The notes under the pieces: generated by a model
Seen by the model: the letters and a program-made list of their open reading frames with translations, nothing else
Told to the model about the DNA's origin: nothing
Database searches by the model: none
Position numbers and translations under genes: made by a program
Part shown: positions 51,470 through 61,180 of the stretch, one piece after another
Numbering within the stretch: the stretch's first letter is position 1
How the letters are laid out: every line of letters begins with the position of its first letter
Source: Desulfobulbaceae bacterium
GTDB lineage: Bacteria > Desulfobacterota > Desulfobulbia > Desulfobulbales > Desulfocapsaceae
Reading direction: 5' to 3'
Length of the DNA: 64,000 bases
NCBI GenBank assembly: GCA_003249645.1
Contig: QKIH01000007.1
Location: forward strand, 1-64,000

Positions 51470-54466
51470 TTGATCCATCGCGCGCGCTATCCATCCATCA
51501 GCCGTTATTGCCGGAGCATTTTATTCATCTGTATAGCCGTTGCATCCTTTTTTTCCCCAGCATACGCAACACCTGAAAGGGTGTTGCTTATCAGTTCATA
51601 CCATCCCTCATTCCCGACATTTTTTGACCAGGCAAACGGTATTCTGGATACATTCAGACCCCGTTCCATTGAACTCGATATCGAGTTTCTTGACAGCAAG
51701 CGCTTTACACTGGAGCAAACCGCACCGCGGATGTTTTCCCTTCTCAAGGATAAACTCCCCAGTCTGCCGCCATATCAGGCCATTATGGCTGCTGACGATA
51801 ATGCGCTGAAATTTGTATTGCAGTACCAGAAGGAATTATTTCATGAGACCCCGATTGTCTTTCTCGGCATCAATGACATTGAGCTCGCCCTGCAGCAAAA
51901 TGAAAATCCCCTGGTCACAGGAGTTGTAGAAGCTGTCTCGATGACTGATACCATACGGTTGATTCATACCCTGCAGCCGAAGGTTGATACAATAAAGGCA
52001 ATTGTCGATGCAACTGTGAGCGGGCAAAGTGACCTGAAAACCTATTATCAGGCGGCACAAAATTTTCCATTCCTTTCTTTCTCTCAAATCTCACTGAAAG
52101 ACCTCAGTTGGGACACCTTTAAAGACCAGCTGAAAAACCTCAGCGAAAATGAGGCGCTGCTTCTTCTTTCAGCATACCGTGATAAAAATTCAGAGGTACG
52201 AAGCTTCAACGAAAGCCTTGAAATGATCGTCAGAAATGCAGCGGTCCCGGTTTATCATCTTTGGTATCACGGACTCGGTGATGGTCTGATAGGCGGCAAA
52301 GTTATAAGTCAATATGAGCAGGGCAGGACTGCCGCTCAAATTGTTATCAAAATAATTGGAGGGACACCTGCGTCACAGATTCAGGTAAACAATGAAAGTC
52401 CCAATAAATATGTATTTGATTATACTCTTCTGAAAAAATACCATATTGATTTTGACCTCCTCCCGAAACCCAGCACAATATTACATCGCCCGCCTTCATT
52501 TCTTCGCGACCATAAAGAGCTCAGCATATTCATCGGGGCAGTCTTTGCTATTCTCGTCATTGCCCTGTTTTTTTCCATTTACGTCCTCTTTCTCAAAAGA
52601 AAAACTGAACAGCAATTAAAAGCCAGTGAAGATAAATACAGGACCCTTATTGAAGGGACCAGCGATGCAGTCATTTCAATCGATCCGGACCGGATCATAC
52701 GCTCATGGAATCAAGGGGCTTCCGACATGTTCGGTTATCATAAAACTGAAATTGTCGGCAGTCATATTTCCAGGCTAATCCCTTTAGACAAACTCGACGA
52801 AAATTACGGGATCATTGACAAGGTCTTTTCCGAAAATGACCATCTCGGATTCAGAACCGTAAATATGACACAGGAAGGGAAAAGAATAACAGTTGAAATT
52901 ACGCTGAACCGACAAAGTAATCAGAGCGGAGAAACATACGGCATTTCAGCATTTATCCGTAATATCACAGACCGCATGGAAGCAGAATCTGCACTACAGG
53001 AATCAGAGGAGAAGTTTTCTTCCGCCTTCCACAATGCTCCTGTGCTCATGGCCATCAGTGAAATAGAAAGCAGTACTCTGCTGGAAGTAAACGATGCATT
53101 CCTGACAGCCACCGGTTACGAACCAAAGGACCTGATCGGCAAAACAGTTCAGCAAATAGGCCTCATCCCCGAGGATGAATATGCAGAACTGCAGGAACTG
53201 TACAACCGCGAAGGCCGGGTTCACAACCGTGAACTCACCCTGATAAAAAAGGACAAAACCAGGCTTGAATGCCTCTACTCAGGTGAAATTCTCAATATGG
53301 GTGACAGCAGCAAAGTCCTTGCAATCGCCACCGACCTGACAGAGCGGAAAAAGCTTGAACGCGACCTGCTGCAGGCACAAAAGATGGAAGCTATCGGCAC
53401 ACTTGCAGGGGGAATAGCCCATGATTTCAACAATATCCTGGCAGCAATTATAGGCTACACTGAACTTTCTCTACAGGCCTGCCCGCCTGATGCTGAAATG
53501 ATCGAAGATCTAAGGGAGGTTTTAGAGGCCAGCAACCGTGCTAAAGGACTGGTCCAGCAGATTCTCACTTTCAGCAGACAGGGAGAAAGTGAAAAGGTGC
53601 TCATTCAGCCGGCAAGCCTGATAAAAGAGAATCTGAAAATGCTGCGACCTTCTCTTCCGGCCACCATCAAGATAGAACAGTACATCGACTCTGATACCGG
53701 AACAATTCTTATCGACCCGACCCATATCAACCAGATTGTGCTCAATCTCTGTACCAACGCCTACCATGCCATGGAAGAACACGGCGGAACACTCGGCGTC
53801 ATCCTCGACACCAGGGACATTGACGGCAGGGACTTTATCCACCTGGCAATCAGTGACACGGGTTCAGGTATTGATCCAATAGTGCAGAAAAGGATTTTTG
53901 AACCCTATTTCACGACCAAGGAAACCGGCAAAGGGACCGGAATGGGGCTTTCTATCGTGCACGGTCTTGTCACCAGCTACCAAGGATTTCTTACGGTTGA
54001 AAGCGAACTCGGCAAAGGAACCTGTATTCATCTCTATCTGCCGATAATCGATCAGCATGATGAAGAAAAAGAACAGCCGGTTAGCGACGATCCGACAGGT
54101 TCGGAACGCATCCTGCTTGTTGATGATGAAGAGATACTGGTCAATATGGGCAAGATCATGCTGACCAGGCTGGGCTATAACGTAACAATCGTCACAAGTA
54201 GTCTCGCCGCACTAGAATTATTCAACGAGATTCCCCGGGAGTTTGATCTAGTTATCACAGACCAGACCATGCCCAATATGACCGGTGTCGAGCTGGCAGA
54301 AAAGCTGCTGATCATCAGACCAGACATACCTATTATTCTCTGCACCGGATTCAGTTCCATTGTTTCTGAAAATGAGGCAAAGAAAATAGGCATCAAAGAG
54401 TTTGCACTTAAACCGCTCTCAAAGAAACATCTTTCCGTACTAATCAGAAAAGCCCTCGACGACTAA
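51470..54466 (+). CDS. Hybrid sensor histidine kinase with ABC-type periplasmic sensor
   Basis: 998 residues. Signal/anchor, then a periplasmic binding-protein-like domain (about 35-335; PF04392-like), one transmembrane helix near 348-372, two PAS domains (about 380-510 and 510-625), NtrB-type HisKA with H in GGIAHDFNN, HATPase (NLCTNAYHAM, DTGSGID, GTGMGLSIV) and a C-terminal receiver with the acceptor aspartate in VITDQTMP. The binding-protein sensor suggests that an exported small molecule is sensed; no dedicated regulator is adjacent. A TTG start at 51470 is used because the signal sequence begins there. Confidence 0.92.
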   Translation: MIHRARYPSISRYCRSILFICIAVASFFSPAYATPERVLLISSYHPSFPTFFDQANGILDTFRPRSIELDIEFLDSKRFTLEQTAPRMFSLLKDKLPSLPPYQAIMAADDNALKFVLQYQKELFHETPIVFLGINDIELALQQNENPLVTGVVEAVSMTDTIRLIHTLQPKVDTIKAIVDATVSGQSDLKTYYQAAQNFPFLSFSQISLKDLSWDTFKDQLKNLSENEALLLLSAYRDKNSEVRSFNESLEMIVRNAAVPVYHLWYHGLGDGLIGGKVISQYEQGRTAAQIVIKIIGGTPASQIQVNNESPNKYVFDYTLLKKYHIDFDLLPKPSTILHRPPSFLRDHKELSIFIGAVFAILVIALFFSIYVLFLKRKTEQQLKASEDKYRTLIEGTSDAVISIDPDRIIRSWNQGASDMFGYHKTEIVGSHISRLIPLDKLDENYGIIDKVFSENDHLGFRTVNMTQEGKRITVEITLNRQSNQSGETYGISAFIRNITDRMEAESALQESEEKFSSAFHNAPVLMAISEIESSTLLEVNDAFLTATGYEPKDLIGKTVQQIGLIPEDEYAELQELYNREGRVHNRELTLIKKDKTRLECLYSGEILNMGDSSKVLAIATDLTERKKLERDLLQAQKMEAIGTLAGGIAHDFNNILAAIIGYTELSLQACPPDAEMIEDLREVLEASNRAKGLVQQILTFSRQGESEKVLIQPASLIKENLKMLRPSLPATIKIEQYIDSDTGTILIDPTHINQIVLNLCTNAYHAMEEHGGTLGVILDTRDIDGRDFIHLAISDTGSGIDPIVQKRIFEPYFTTKETGKGTGMGLSIVHGLVTSYQGFLTVESELGKGTCIHLYLPIIDQHDEEKEQPVSDDPTGSERILLVDDEEILVNMGKIMLTRLGYNVTIVTSSLAALELFNEIPREFDLVITDQTMPNMTGVELAEKLLIIRPDIPIILCTGFSSIVSENEAKKIGIKEFALKPLSKKHLSVLIRKALDD

Positions 54467-55398
54467 TTTTTCTGCTCAAGAGCAAGCATAATCAGGGTAT
54501 CGAGCAACTGAGGATACTCCAGACCAAATTGCCGTGCTGCTTTCGGTAAAAGGCTGTTTATCGTCATACCGGGAATAGTATTTGTTTCCAGCAGGTACAA
54601 TTCATCATCTGCTGTGAGAATCATGTCTGTTCTGGAATAATTTTTCAGTTTCAGCGCACGATGAGCCTGTACAGCATAGGACGACGCCCTGTTTGCTATT
54701 TCAGCGGAAACATCGGCCGGACATATTTCCTGTGAAGCACCCGGGACATATTTTGCTTCATAATTAAAGAATTCAAATTCTTTGCCGGGGATAATCTCAA
54801 TTAACGGCAGTGCAGTCGGTTCATCGTTTCCCAAAACACCAACTGTTATTTCACGACCGACCAGATAGGTTTCAAGCAGCACTTCACTGTCATGAACAAG
54901 AGCCTTGTCAATCGCCTCTTTCAATTGCTCCTGCTTCCTGACAATGGTCATACCAATACTCGATCCGACCCGAACAGGCTTGACTACCAGCGGCAGACCG
55001 AGCTCGGCAATAACCTCTTCACTCTTTATGTCGGAATGGGTCACAAGCCGGGACGGTGCGGTCTGTAAACCATGCTGCCTGTAAAGTATCTTGGAAATAC
55101 TTTTATCCATTGCCATTGCACTGCCAAGTACCCCGGCCCCCTGATAGGGGATTCCAAGCAGATCAAGAAAACCCTGAACCGTGCCATCCTCACCATAGGG
55201 CCCATGCAGCATCAGAAAAGCAACATCGATATCGGCAGCATCCCGGGCAATTTTTGCCATATCGGTGGCAGGGTCATACCGGGTAATCCGATATTTTTCC
55301 TTATCAAGATACTCTTCGACAAGCTTTGCTCCGCTCAAGGAAACCTCACGTTCCCCTGATTTTCCTCCAGCCAATAACGCAACATGCAGTTGTTTCAT
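54463..55398 (-). CDS. ddl: D-alanine--D-alanine ligase
   Basis: 311 residues; joins two D-Ala for peptidoglycan with ATP. ATP-grasp landmarks are visible: GGKSGEREVSLSGA at the start, HGPYGEDGTVQG, KPVRVGSSIGM, and the C-terminal LLETNTIPGMT with the metal ligands. Length fits the family. The last four bases overlap the kinase gene stop on the other strand. Confidence 0.95.
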   Translation of the reverse strand: MKQLHVALLAGGKSGEREVSLSGAKLVEEYLDKEKYRITRYDPATDMAKIARDAADIDVAFLMLHGPYGEDGTVQGFLDLLGIPYQGAGVLGSAMAMDKSISKILYRQHGLQTAPSRLVTHSDIKSEEVIAELGLPLVVKPVRVGSSIGMTIVRKQEQLKEAIDKALVHDSEVLLETYLVGREITVGVLGNDEPTALPLIEIIPGKEFEFFNYEAKYVPGASQEICPADVSAEIANRASSYAVQAHRALKLKNYSRTDMILTADDELYLLETNTIPGMTINSLLPKAARQFGLEYPQLLDTLIMLALEQKN

Positions 55399-55592
55399 GA
55401 AAATGCCTTATATATATCTGCGATAACTTTTTTCAGGTTGTGACAGACTTTTTGAGAACTTTTTTGTATGATTAACGCCAATCCTGCAGCATGACGACCC
55501 TGGAAAGCAGGAGATTTAAAATCAGTTAACTAGTCCAACAACTGTCGACATGCTTTTTTGAAGACACAAACTATAGCAATACTATTATTACC

Positions 55593-56981
55593 ATGATGGA
55601 TTCGAATATCATTAAAAAACTAGAGGAAATTGTCGGTAAAGACAGCCTCACCACCCGCGAAGAAGACCTGCACTGCTACTCATTTGACGGTACGGGAAAA
55701 GCATACCTGCCCGAGGTTGTCGCCTACCCGCAAAATACTGAACAGGTGAGTAACATCATGAAGCTTGCTAATGAGTACAATTTTGCAGTCGTTCCAAGAG
55801 GCGCTGGCTCCGGAATGACCGGTGGCGCCGTTCCGCTCAAAGGCGGTCTGGTTATGGCCATGTCGAAACTCAACCGGATTCTTGAAATAGATGTTGATAA
55901 CCAGATAGCCGTAGTTGAGCCAGGTGTTGTCACCGGAGATCTGCAGAAAGAAGTGAAAAAGGTGGGATTAAGTTATCCGCCTGATCCTGCCAGTCTCAAA
56001 TACTGCACCATTGGCGGTAACGCGGCAGAGTGCGCCGGAGGCCCTTCTGCCGTGAAATATGGGGTAACCAAAGATTTTATTCTCGGTCTGGAGGTAGTAC
56101 TTCCGTCGGGTGAAATTCTTCATACCGGTGCAAGAACAGAGAAAAGTGTTACCGGATACGATCTGACCCGTCTCTTTGTCGGCTCTGAGGGGACACTCGG
56201 TATTATCACCAAAATTTTTGCCCGCCTCCTGCCGCTGCCGGTGCACAAGGAGACTTTCCTGGTTGAGTCGACATCGTTAAAAGCTGCTACTGAAATGGTC
56301 GCCAAAATATTAAACGCAAACATCACGCCCCGTACCCTCGAGTACATGGACAAGACAGCCATCAGCATCGTTCGCGACAAACTTACAAATCCGCCGCCTG
56401 AAACAGTGGAGGCGATGCTGTTGATTGAACTTGACGGCGAAGAAACGGCGGTACTTGCCCAGACGGAAAGAATGAAGGCTCTATTTGCCGGTCTTGAAGA
56501 CTTTACCATCAAGCATGCGCAGACAGAAGAAGAAGTAAATGATATGTGGCAGGCAAGAAGATCGATATCACCTTCGACCTTTAATCTCAGACCGAATAAA
56601 ATAAGTGAAGATGTGGCGGTGCCTCGTTCCAGAATCCCTGAGCTTGTCGAGTACACGGAGAAACTTGCCAAAGAATACGGGCTCATCATTCTGACCTTCG
56701 GCCATGCTGGAGACGGCAATATTCATGTCAATATGATGCTCGACAGATCAGACATCAAGCAGGCTATGGCAGGAAAAAAAGCAGTCGACCTGCTCTTCAA
56801 GCATGCCGTAAAATTGCAGGGCACCTTATCAGGCGAGCATGGCATCGGCATCAGCAAGGCACCATATCTCACCTTTGAGCTTGATGAAACCACCATCAAA
56901 GTGATGAAGTCATTAAAACAGCTGTTTGATCCGAACAACATTCTAAATCCGGGCAAAATTTTCCCGCAAACAGCCGAATAG
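55593..56981 (+). CDS. glcD: FAD-binding oxidase, GlcD / D-lactate dehydrogenase type
   Basis: 462 residues. The FAD-binding PCMH domain has VPRGAGSGMTGGAVPLKGG near 68-86 and GGNAAECAGGPSAVKYG near 145; the C-terminal FAD-oxidase domain has FGHAGDGNIHVN and GEHGIG. It oxidises glycolate or D-lactate (substrate not decidable here) to feed electrons to the quinone pool or an electron-transfer flavoprotein. No Fe-S partner gene adjoins. Two ATG codons in a row are possible starts. Confidence 0.9.
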   Translation: MMDSNIIKKLEEIVGKDSLTTREEDLHCYSFDGTGKAYLPEVVAYPQNTEQVSNIMKLANEYNFAVVPRGAGSGMTGGAVPLKGGLVMAMSKLNRILEIDVDNQIAVVEPGVVTGDLQKEVKKVGLSYPPDPASLKYCTIGGNAAECAGGPSAVKYGVTKDFILGLEVVLPSGEILHTGARTEKSVTGYDLTRLFVGSEGTLGIITKIFARLLPLPVHKETFLVESTSLKAATEMVAKILNANITPRTLEYMDKTAISIVRDKLTNPPPETVEAMLLIELDGEETAVLAQTERMKALFAGLEDFTIKHAQTEEEVNDMWQARRSISPSTFNLRPNKISEDVAVPRSRIPELVEYTEKLAKEYGLIILTFGHAGDGNIHVNMMLDRSDIKQAMAGKKAVDLLFKHAVKLQGTLSGEHGIGISKAPYLTFELDETTIKVMKSLKQLFDPNNILNPGKIFPQTAE

Positions 56982-57038
56982 CAAGGGATGCAACCGTTGT
57001 TCTAATTACCGGTTCTACCATGTTTTTTGAAAATTATG

Positions 57039-57067
57039 TTGACATGATCGCCATCTCTTTATATATA
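57039..57067 (+). promoter_or_regulatory. Promoter of rpsU
   Basis: TTGACA (57039-57044), 17 bases, TATATA (57062-57067). Gives a leader of about 80 bases before the S21 gene. Confidence 0.65.
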
Positions 57068-57094
57068 TGACTATTTGTCGTTGCGGAAATATCG

Positions 57095-57109
57095 ATGGGC
57101 TATGCCCAT
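57095..57109 (+). promoter_or_regulatory. Leader hairpin before rpsU
   Basis: Perfect ATGGGC TAT GCCCAT stem in the S21 leader, 45 bases before the ATG. Could be an autoregulatory site as for other ribosomal proteins, but the short stem alone is weak evidence. Confidence 0.3.
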
Positions 57110-57154
57110 TTTATTAAATTGTCCATTAAGAATTTTCTCTAACGGGAGCCCCAA

Positions 57155-57352
57155 ATGATAGAAGTTGAAGTACGTGGCGATCTTGAGTACGCCATCAGAC
57201 AACTGAAAAAGAAACTCCAGATCGACGGTATCAAAAGAGAACTGAAGCGTCGTGAATACTACGAAAAGCCAAGCGTGAAAGCACGCCGCAAGCAGGCTGA
57301 AGCCCGCAGAAAGCTTCGCAAGTTCAATCGCCTGAAAAAAGCTTCGTTCTAA
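57155..57352 (+). CDS. rpsU: 30S ribosomal protein S21
   Basis: 65 residues, very basic, beginning MIEVEVRGDLEYAIRQLKKK and with the typical REYYEKPSVKARRKQAEARRK run. It helps start translation by aiding mRNA base pairing with the small subunit. GGGAG precedes the ATG. Own promoter and terminator make it monocistronic. Confidence 0.96.
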   Translation: MIEVEVRGDLEYAIRQLKKKLQIDGIKRELKRREYYEKPSVKARRKQAEARRKLRKFNRLKKASF

Positions 57353-57370
57353 GTAGACAGGTTTCTTAAG

Positions 57371-57405
57371 AGGAGCAGATTATTTTAAGAATCTGCTCCT
57401 CTTTC
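57371..57405 (+). terminator. Intrinsic terminator after rpsU
   Basis: 11-bp perfect stem (AGGAGCAGATT / AATCTGCTCCT), eight-base loop, then CTTTC-rich T run. The Xer recombinase gene starts 25 bases later. Confidence 0.9.
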
Positions 57406-57430
57406 TTTTAAACCCTTTTTTGACAATTTA

Positions 57431-58360
57431 ATGGCACCTCTTGCCAGAAAACCTGTCATTCTTCCTCCTCGTTTTCAAGCACTGCTGGACGTCTATCTCC
57501 AGTACCTTATCACTGAAAAACGTCTTGCAGAAAACACTGTTTCTGCCTATTCGTCTGATATTGTTTCATTCTTACAGTATCTCACGGCGCGACATATTAA
57601 AGAACTTGAAGCTGTTTCACTCAAACATATTCACAATTATCTCAGCACCGAAAAAGAGAAAAACATATCAAATCGCAGTAATGCTCGAAGAGTCAGCTCA
57701 TTAAAAGGTTTCTTCTCCTATCTGACTGCAGAAAAACATATCCAGAACAACCCCTTTGCCCTGGTCGATCTGCCGAAATCAAACCGCTCTATTCCAAAGG
57801 CCCTCACCGAAGCAGAGGTTAACCGGCTCCTCACTCTGCCGCCCGGAGCTAACAAACTGGTAGAAAGAAACTTCACCATGCTCTTTTTACTCTACTCCAC
57901 CGGCATGCGAGTTTCAGAACTTGTTACCCTGCCTCTGGCTGCCTGCAATCTGAGTTCAAACTTTGTCCGGGTAATCGGCAAAGGCAGCAAAGAGAGGCTT
58001 ATCCCGTTCGGCATACCAGCTAAAAACAAACTTGATGATTACCTCAAACGGGTAAGACCACTAATTCTTCGCGGCCGCACCAGCAAATACCTTTTTGTTA
58101 CCGCACGCGGCACCTGCATGACAAGGCTGAGATTCTGGCAGATTATCAGTGAAACCGCCAGGGGAACAGGGATAGACAAACCCATTTCACCACACATGCT
58201 GCGCCACTCGTTTGCCACCCATCTCCTTGCCCATGGGGCTGATCTGAGAACCGTACAGATGATGCTTGGCCATGCCGACATCGCAACCACCCAGATCTAT
58301 ACCCACGTCGACCAGCAGAGACTCAAATCAATCCACCAGAAATTTCACCCACGTGGATAA
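57431..58360 (+). CDS. xerD: Xer-type tyrosine recombinase
   Basis: 309 residues. The N-terminal SAM-like domain (YLQYLITEKRLAENTVSAYSSDI) binds the core site; the catalytic domain shows the Arg in STGMRVSELV, Lys in GKGSKERLIPFG, HMLRHSFATHLL with His-x-x-Arg, LGHADIATTQIYTHV with the second His and the Tyr nucleophile. It resolves chromosome dimers at dif with a partner; XerC versus XerD is not certain from sequence alone. No integrase neighbours, so not a mobile element. Confidence 0.9.
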   Translation: MAPLARKPVILPPRFQALLDVYLQYLITEKRLAENTVSAYSSDIVSFLQYLTARHIKELEAVSLKHIHNYLSTEKEKNISNRSNARRVSSLKGFFSYLTAEKHIQNNPFALVDLPKSNRSIPKALTEAEVNRLLTLPPGANKLVERNFTMLFLLYSTGMRVSELVTLPLAACNLSSNFVRVIGKGSKERLIPFGIPAKNKLDDYLKRVRPLILRGRTSKYLFVTARGTCMTRLRFWQIISETARGTGIDKPISPHMLRHSFATHLLAHGADLRTVQMMLGHADIATTQIYTHVDQQRLKSIHQKFHPRG

Positions 58361-58430
58361 TTGCTATGTAATATTCACTATTACATGGTACAATCCGTTG
58401 AAATTGAACCACCTTTTCAGGATATGAATT

Positions 58431-61109
58431 ATGCAGGTCATCACTACCCACATTCATGCTGACTTTGATGGTTTAGCATCAATGATAGCAGCTCATAAGC
58501 TTTACCCTGAAGCCGTGCTTGTCTTCTCCGGCTCCCAGGAAAAAAACCTGCGCGAATTCATCGCTCAGAGACTGCTGTACCGCTACGACTTCCAGAAAGC
58601 CAAATCAATTGATACCAGCCTGATATCAACACTCATAGTCGTCGACACTGCAACGGGCAGCCGTCTCGGCCCTTTTGCGGAATGCTTAGAAAACCCTGAC
58701 ATTGCAGTTCACCTTTATGACCATCATCCCGGCACTGATGAGAGCCTCAGAGCAGATGTCGAACACATAGAAGATGTCGGGTCGACAACAACCATCCTGG
58801 TTGAACTTCTGCAGGAAAAAAACATCCCTATCACCGCTGAAGAAGCAACCATATTTGCTCTTGGCATTTATGAAGACACCGGCTCACTTACCCATCTGTC
58901 AACTACGCCGCAGGATCTGATGGCTGCCGCCTGGCTTCTCGAACGCGGTGCCCAGCTGGACACAGTCGCCCAGTTTATCACCCATGATCTTACCACCCTG
59001 CAGGTTGAGATCCTTCATCAGCTGATGAAAAATGCCAAACGCTATATGATACAGGATATTCCGGTGGTTGTCGTCACCCATACGCTCCAGGAATATGTCG
59101 ACGATTTTTCGCTCATCGTTCACCGCTTCATCAATATGGAGAATATCGATACACTCTTCGCCCTGGTTTCCATGGCAGGCAGGGTTTATCTGATCGCCCG
59201 CAGCCGGATTGCAGATGTTAATGTCGGTATCATTGCAAGAGATCTTGGCGGCGGCGGGCATGCTACGGCTGCCAGCGCAACCATTCAGGATATGACCATT
59301 ATCGAGGCTGAAGACAAGCTTATCCAGACTCTCCACCGGCATATTAAACCGCAGCCGATCGCCAAAGAGATGATGTCGCACCCGGCCATCACCATTCCGG
59401 CCCATGCAACCATTGATCATGCAAAGGATCTGCTGACCCGCTATAATGTCACGGCCATGCCGGTAACCGGCTCTGAATTCAGTGATGAATCTGCCGAACA
59501 TGAAAAGGCCATCAGCGGAATCATCTCCAGAATGGTAATTGAAAAAGCCATTCACCATAACCTTGGTCATTTGCCGGTGAGTGAATACATGACCTCCGAT
59601 ATCAGTACTCTTTCTATGAATGCCACCTTATCTGACATTCAGGAGCTGATAATCGAACATCATCAGAGACTTATCCCGATCATTCATGAAGGCAGACTCG
59701 CCGGCGTTATCACCAGAACCGACCTGCTCAACAGGCTCATTAATGATCCGACCCACCTGCCCACTGAGCACCTTGATGAAGCCGACTATCCGTCGCTTGA
59801 AAAGACCCGCAATCTCACCAACGTGATCACCGAGTCTCTGAGCAGAAGCCTGATCGACCTGTTTCGTACAGCCGGGGAAGTTGCCGCAAAACTCTCCTAT
59901 GATGCATACGCGGTTGGCGGCATAGTACGCGATCTGCTGCTGAAAAAGAGCAACCTCGACCTTGATATCGTGGTTGAGGGTGACGGAATCCGTTTCGCCC
60001 AGGTGCTCGCTAAAGAACTGGGCGGCAAAGTGGTTACCCACGAAAGATTTTCAACTGCTATGGTGGTCCTGAAAGACGGCTTTAAAATTGATGTCGCCAC
60101 TGCCCGTCTTGAATATTATGAATATCCTGCAGCCCTTCCCACCGTTGAACTTTCATCAATCAAGCTTGACCTTTATCGGAGGGATTTTACCATCAACGCC
60201 ATGGCAATCCATCTGAATCCCAAGCAGTTCGGCAACCTGATCGATTTTTTCAACTGCCAGAATGACCTGAAACATAAGGTCATAAAAGTGCTGCACAATC
60301 TCAGTTTTGTTGAAGACCCGACCAGAATTTTCAGGGCTATCCGCCTAGAACAGCGCATGGGCTTTCTTATTTCACGTCATACTAGGAAACTGATTCGAAG
60401 CGCCGTCGATTTAAAGCTATTCGGAAAATCGGACAATCCACGTTTCTTTACCGAACTGCAGATCATTCTCTCTGAAGAAAATCCGATTCCAGCGATCCTG
60501 CGTATGGCAGAATTTAACCTGTACCAGTTTCTCTGGCCTGATCTGAAACCTTCGATTAAAGTCGATGACCGATTCAGTGAAACATTGAATCAGGCGTTAA
60601 GTGCAGTCAACTGGTTCAAACTTTCCTATCTTGAGGAAAACTGTGAAAACTGGATGGTCTACCTGCTGACGATCATGTCCCGATCCGGACTAAGCGAGTT
60701 GAAGAATTTCTGTCTTCGCTTCTCCGTATCCGAAAAGCTGACAACCACGCTGCTCGGTTCCAAGAAAGAAGTTGATCATATTGCCGCCTACTTCTCAAAA
60801 GATATGCGACTGACAAATAGCAAGAAATATGCATTATTTTCAGAGATTGAAACCGAAGGCCTGCTTTACCTGATGGCCATTACCACCTGCCAGGACGTAC
60901 GCATGTCCGTTTCTTCCTACTTTACCACGCTCAAATCCATGCAACCACTTTTAAGCGGAAAAGAGCTGATCGAGATGGGCTACAAACCCGGACCACAGTT
61001 CAGGGAAATCCTGGAGATGCTGAAATTCGCAAGAATGGATGGCCTGACAGAGAGCATTGATCAGGAACTCGATCTTCTGAAAAAACACTACCCGCTGCCC
61101 CGCAGTTGA
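58431..61109 (+). CDS. DHH-CBS-tRNA nucleotidyltransferase fusion (CCA-adding type)
   Basis: 892 residues. N-terminal DHH phosphoesterase (HADFDGLAS, VDTATGSR, YDHHPGTDE), DHHA1 with GGGGHATAAS near 275; two CBS repeats about 315-445; then the poly(A)-polymerase head (YAVGGIVRDLLLKKSNLDLDIVVEGDG, RDFTINAMA) and its tail. Such fusions are known in Desulfobacterota and Aquifex; they add A or CCA to tRNA ends, and the DHH part may degrade RNA or a dinucleotide. The CBS pair may sense adenine nucleotides. Whether this one adds CC, A or CCA cannot be read. Confidence 0.9.
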   Translation: MQVITTHIHADFDGLASMIAAHKLYPEAVLVFSGSQEKNLREFIAQRLLYRYDFQKAKSIDTSLISTLIVVDTATGSRLGPFAECLENPDIAVHLYDHHPGTDESLRADVEHIEDVGSTTTILVELLQEKNIPITAEEATIFALGIYEDTGSLTHLSTTPQDLMAAAWLLERGAQLDTVAQFITHDLTTLQVEILHQLMKNAKRYMIQDIPVVVVTHTLQEYVDDFSLIVHRFINMENIDTLFALVSMAGRVYLIARSRIADVNVGIIARDLGGGGHATAASATIQDMTIIEAEDKLIQTLHRHIKPQPIAKEMMSHPAITIPAHATIDHAKDLLTRYNVTAMPVTGSEFSDESAEHEKAISGIISRMVIEKAIHHNLGHLPVSEYMTSDISTLSMNATLSDIQELIIEHHQRLIPIIHEGRLAGVITRTDLLNRLINDPTHLPTEHLDEADYPSLEKTRNLTNVITESLSRSLIDLFRTAGEVAAKLSYDAYAVGGIVRDLLLKKSNLDLDIVVEGDGIRFAQVLAKELGGKVVTHERFSTAMVVLKDGFKIDVATARLEYYEYPAALPTVELSSIKLDLYRRDFTINAMAIHLNPKQFGNLIDFFNCQNDLKHKVIKVLHNLSFVEDPTRIFRAIRLEQRMGFLISRHTRKLIRSAVDLKLFGKSDNPRFFTELQIILSEENPIPAILRMAEFNLYQFLWPDLKPSIKVDDRFSETLNQALSAVNWFKLSYLEENCENWMVYLLTIMSRSGLSELKNFCLRFSVSEKLTTTLLGSKKEVDHIAAYFSKDMRLTNSKKYALFSEIETEGLLYLMAITTCQDVRMSVSSYFTTLKSMQPLLSGKELIEMGYKPGPQFREILEMLKFARMDGLTESIDQELDLLKKHYPLPRS

Positions 61110-61180
61110 GATTGCACTCTCCCAATCCGTGGTTACTCTTTATCCATTATTTTGAACTTTTTATATATTGAAGGAACGTA

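Noticed and set aside
57431-58360. Tyrosine recombinase as sign of an integrated element
   Set aside because: Xer-type features and housekeeping neighbours; no attachment-site repeats or phage genes.
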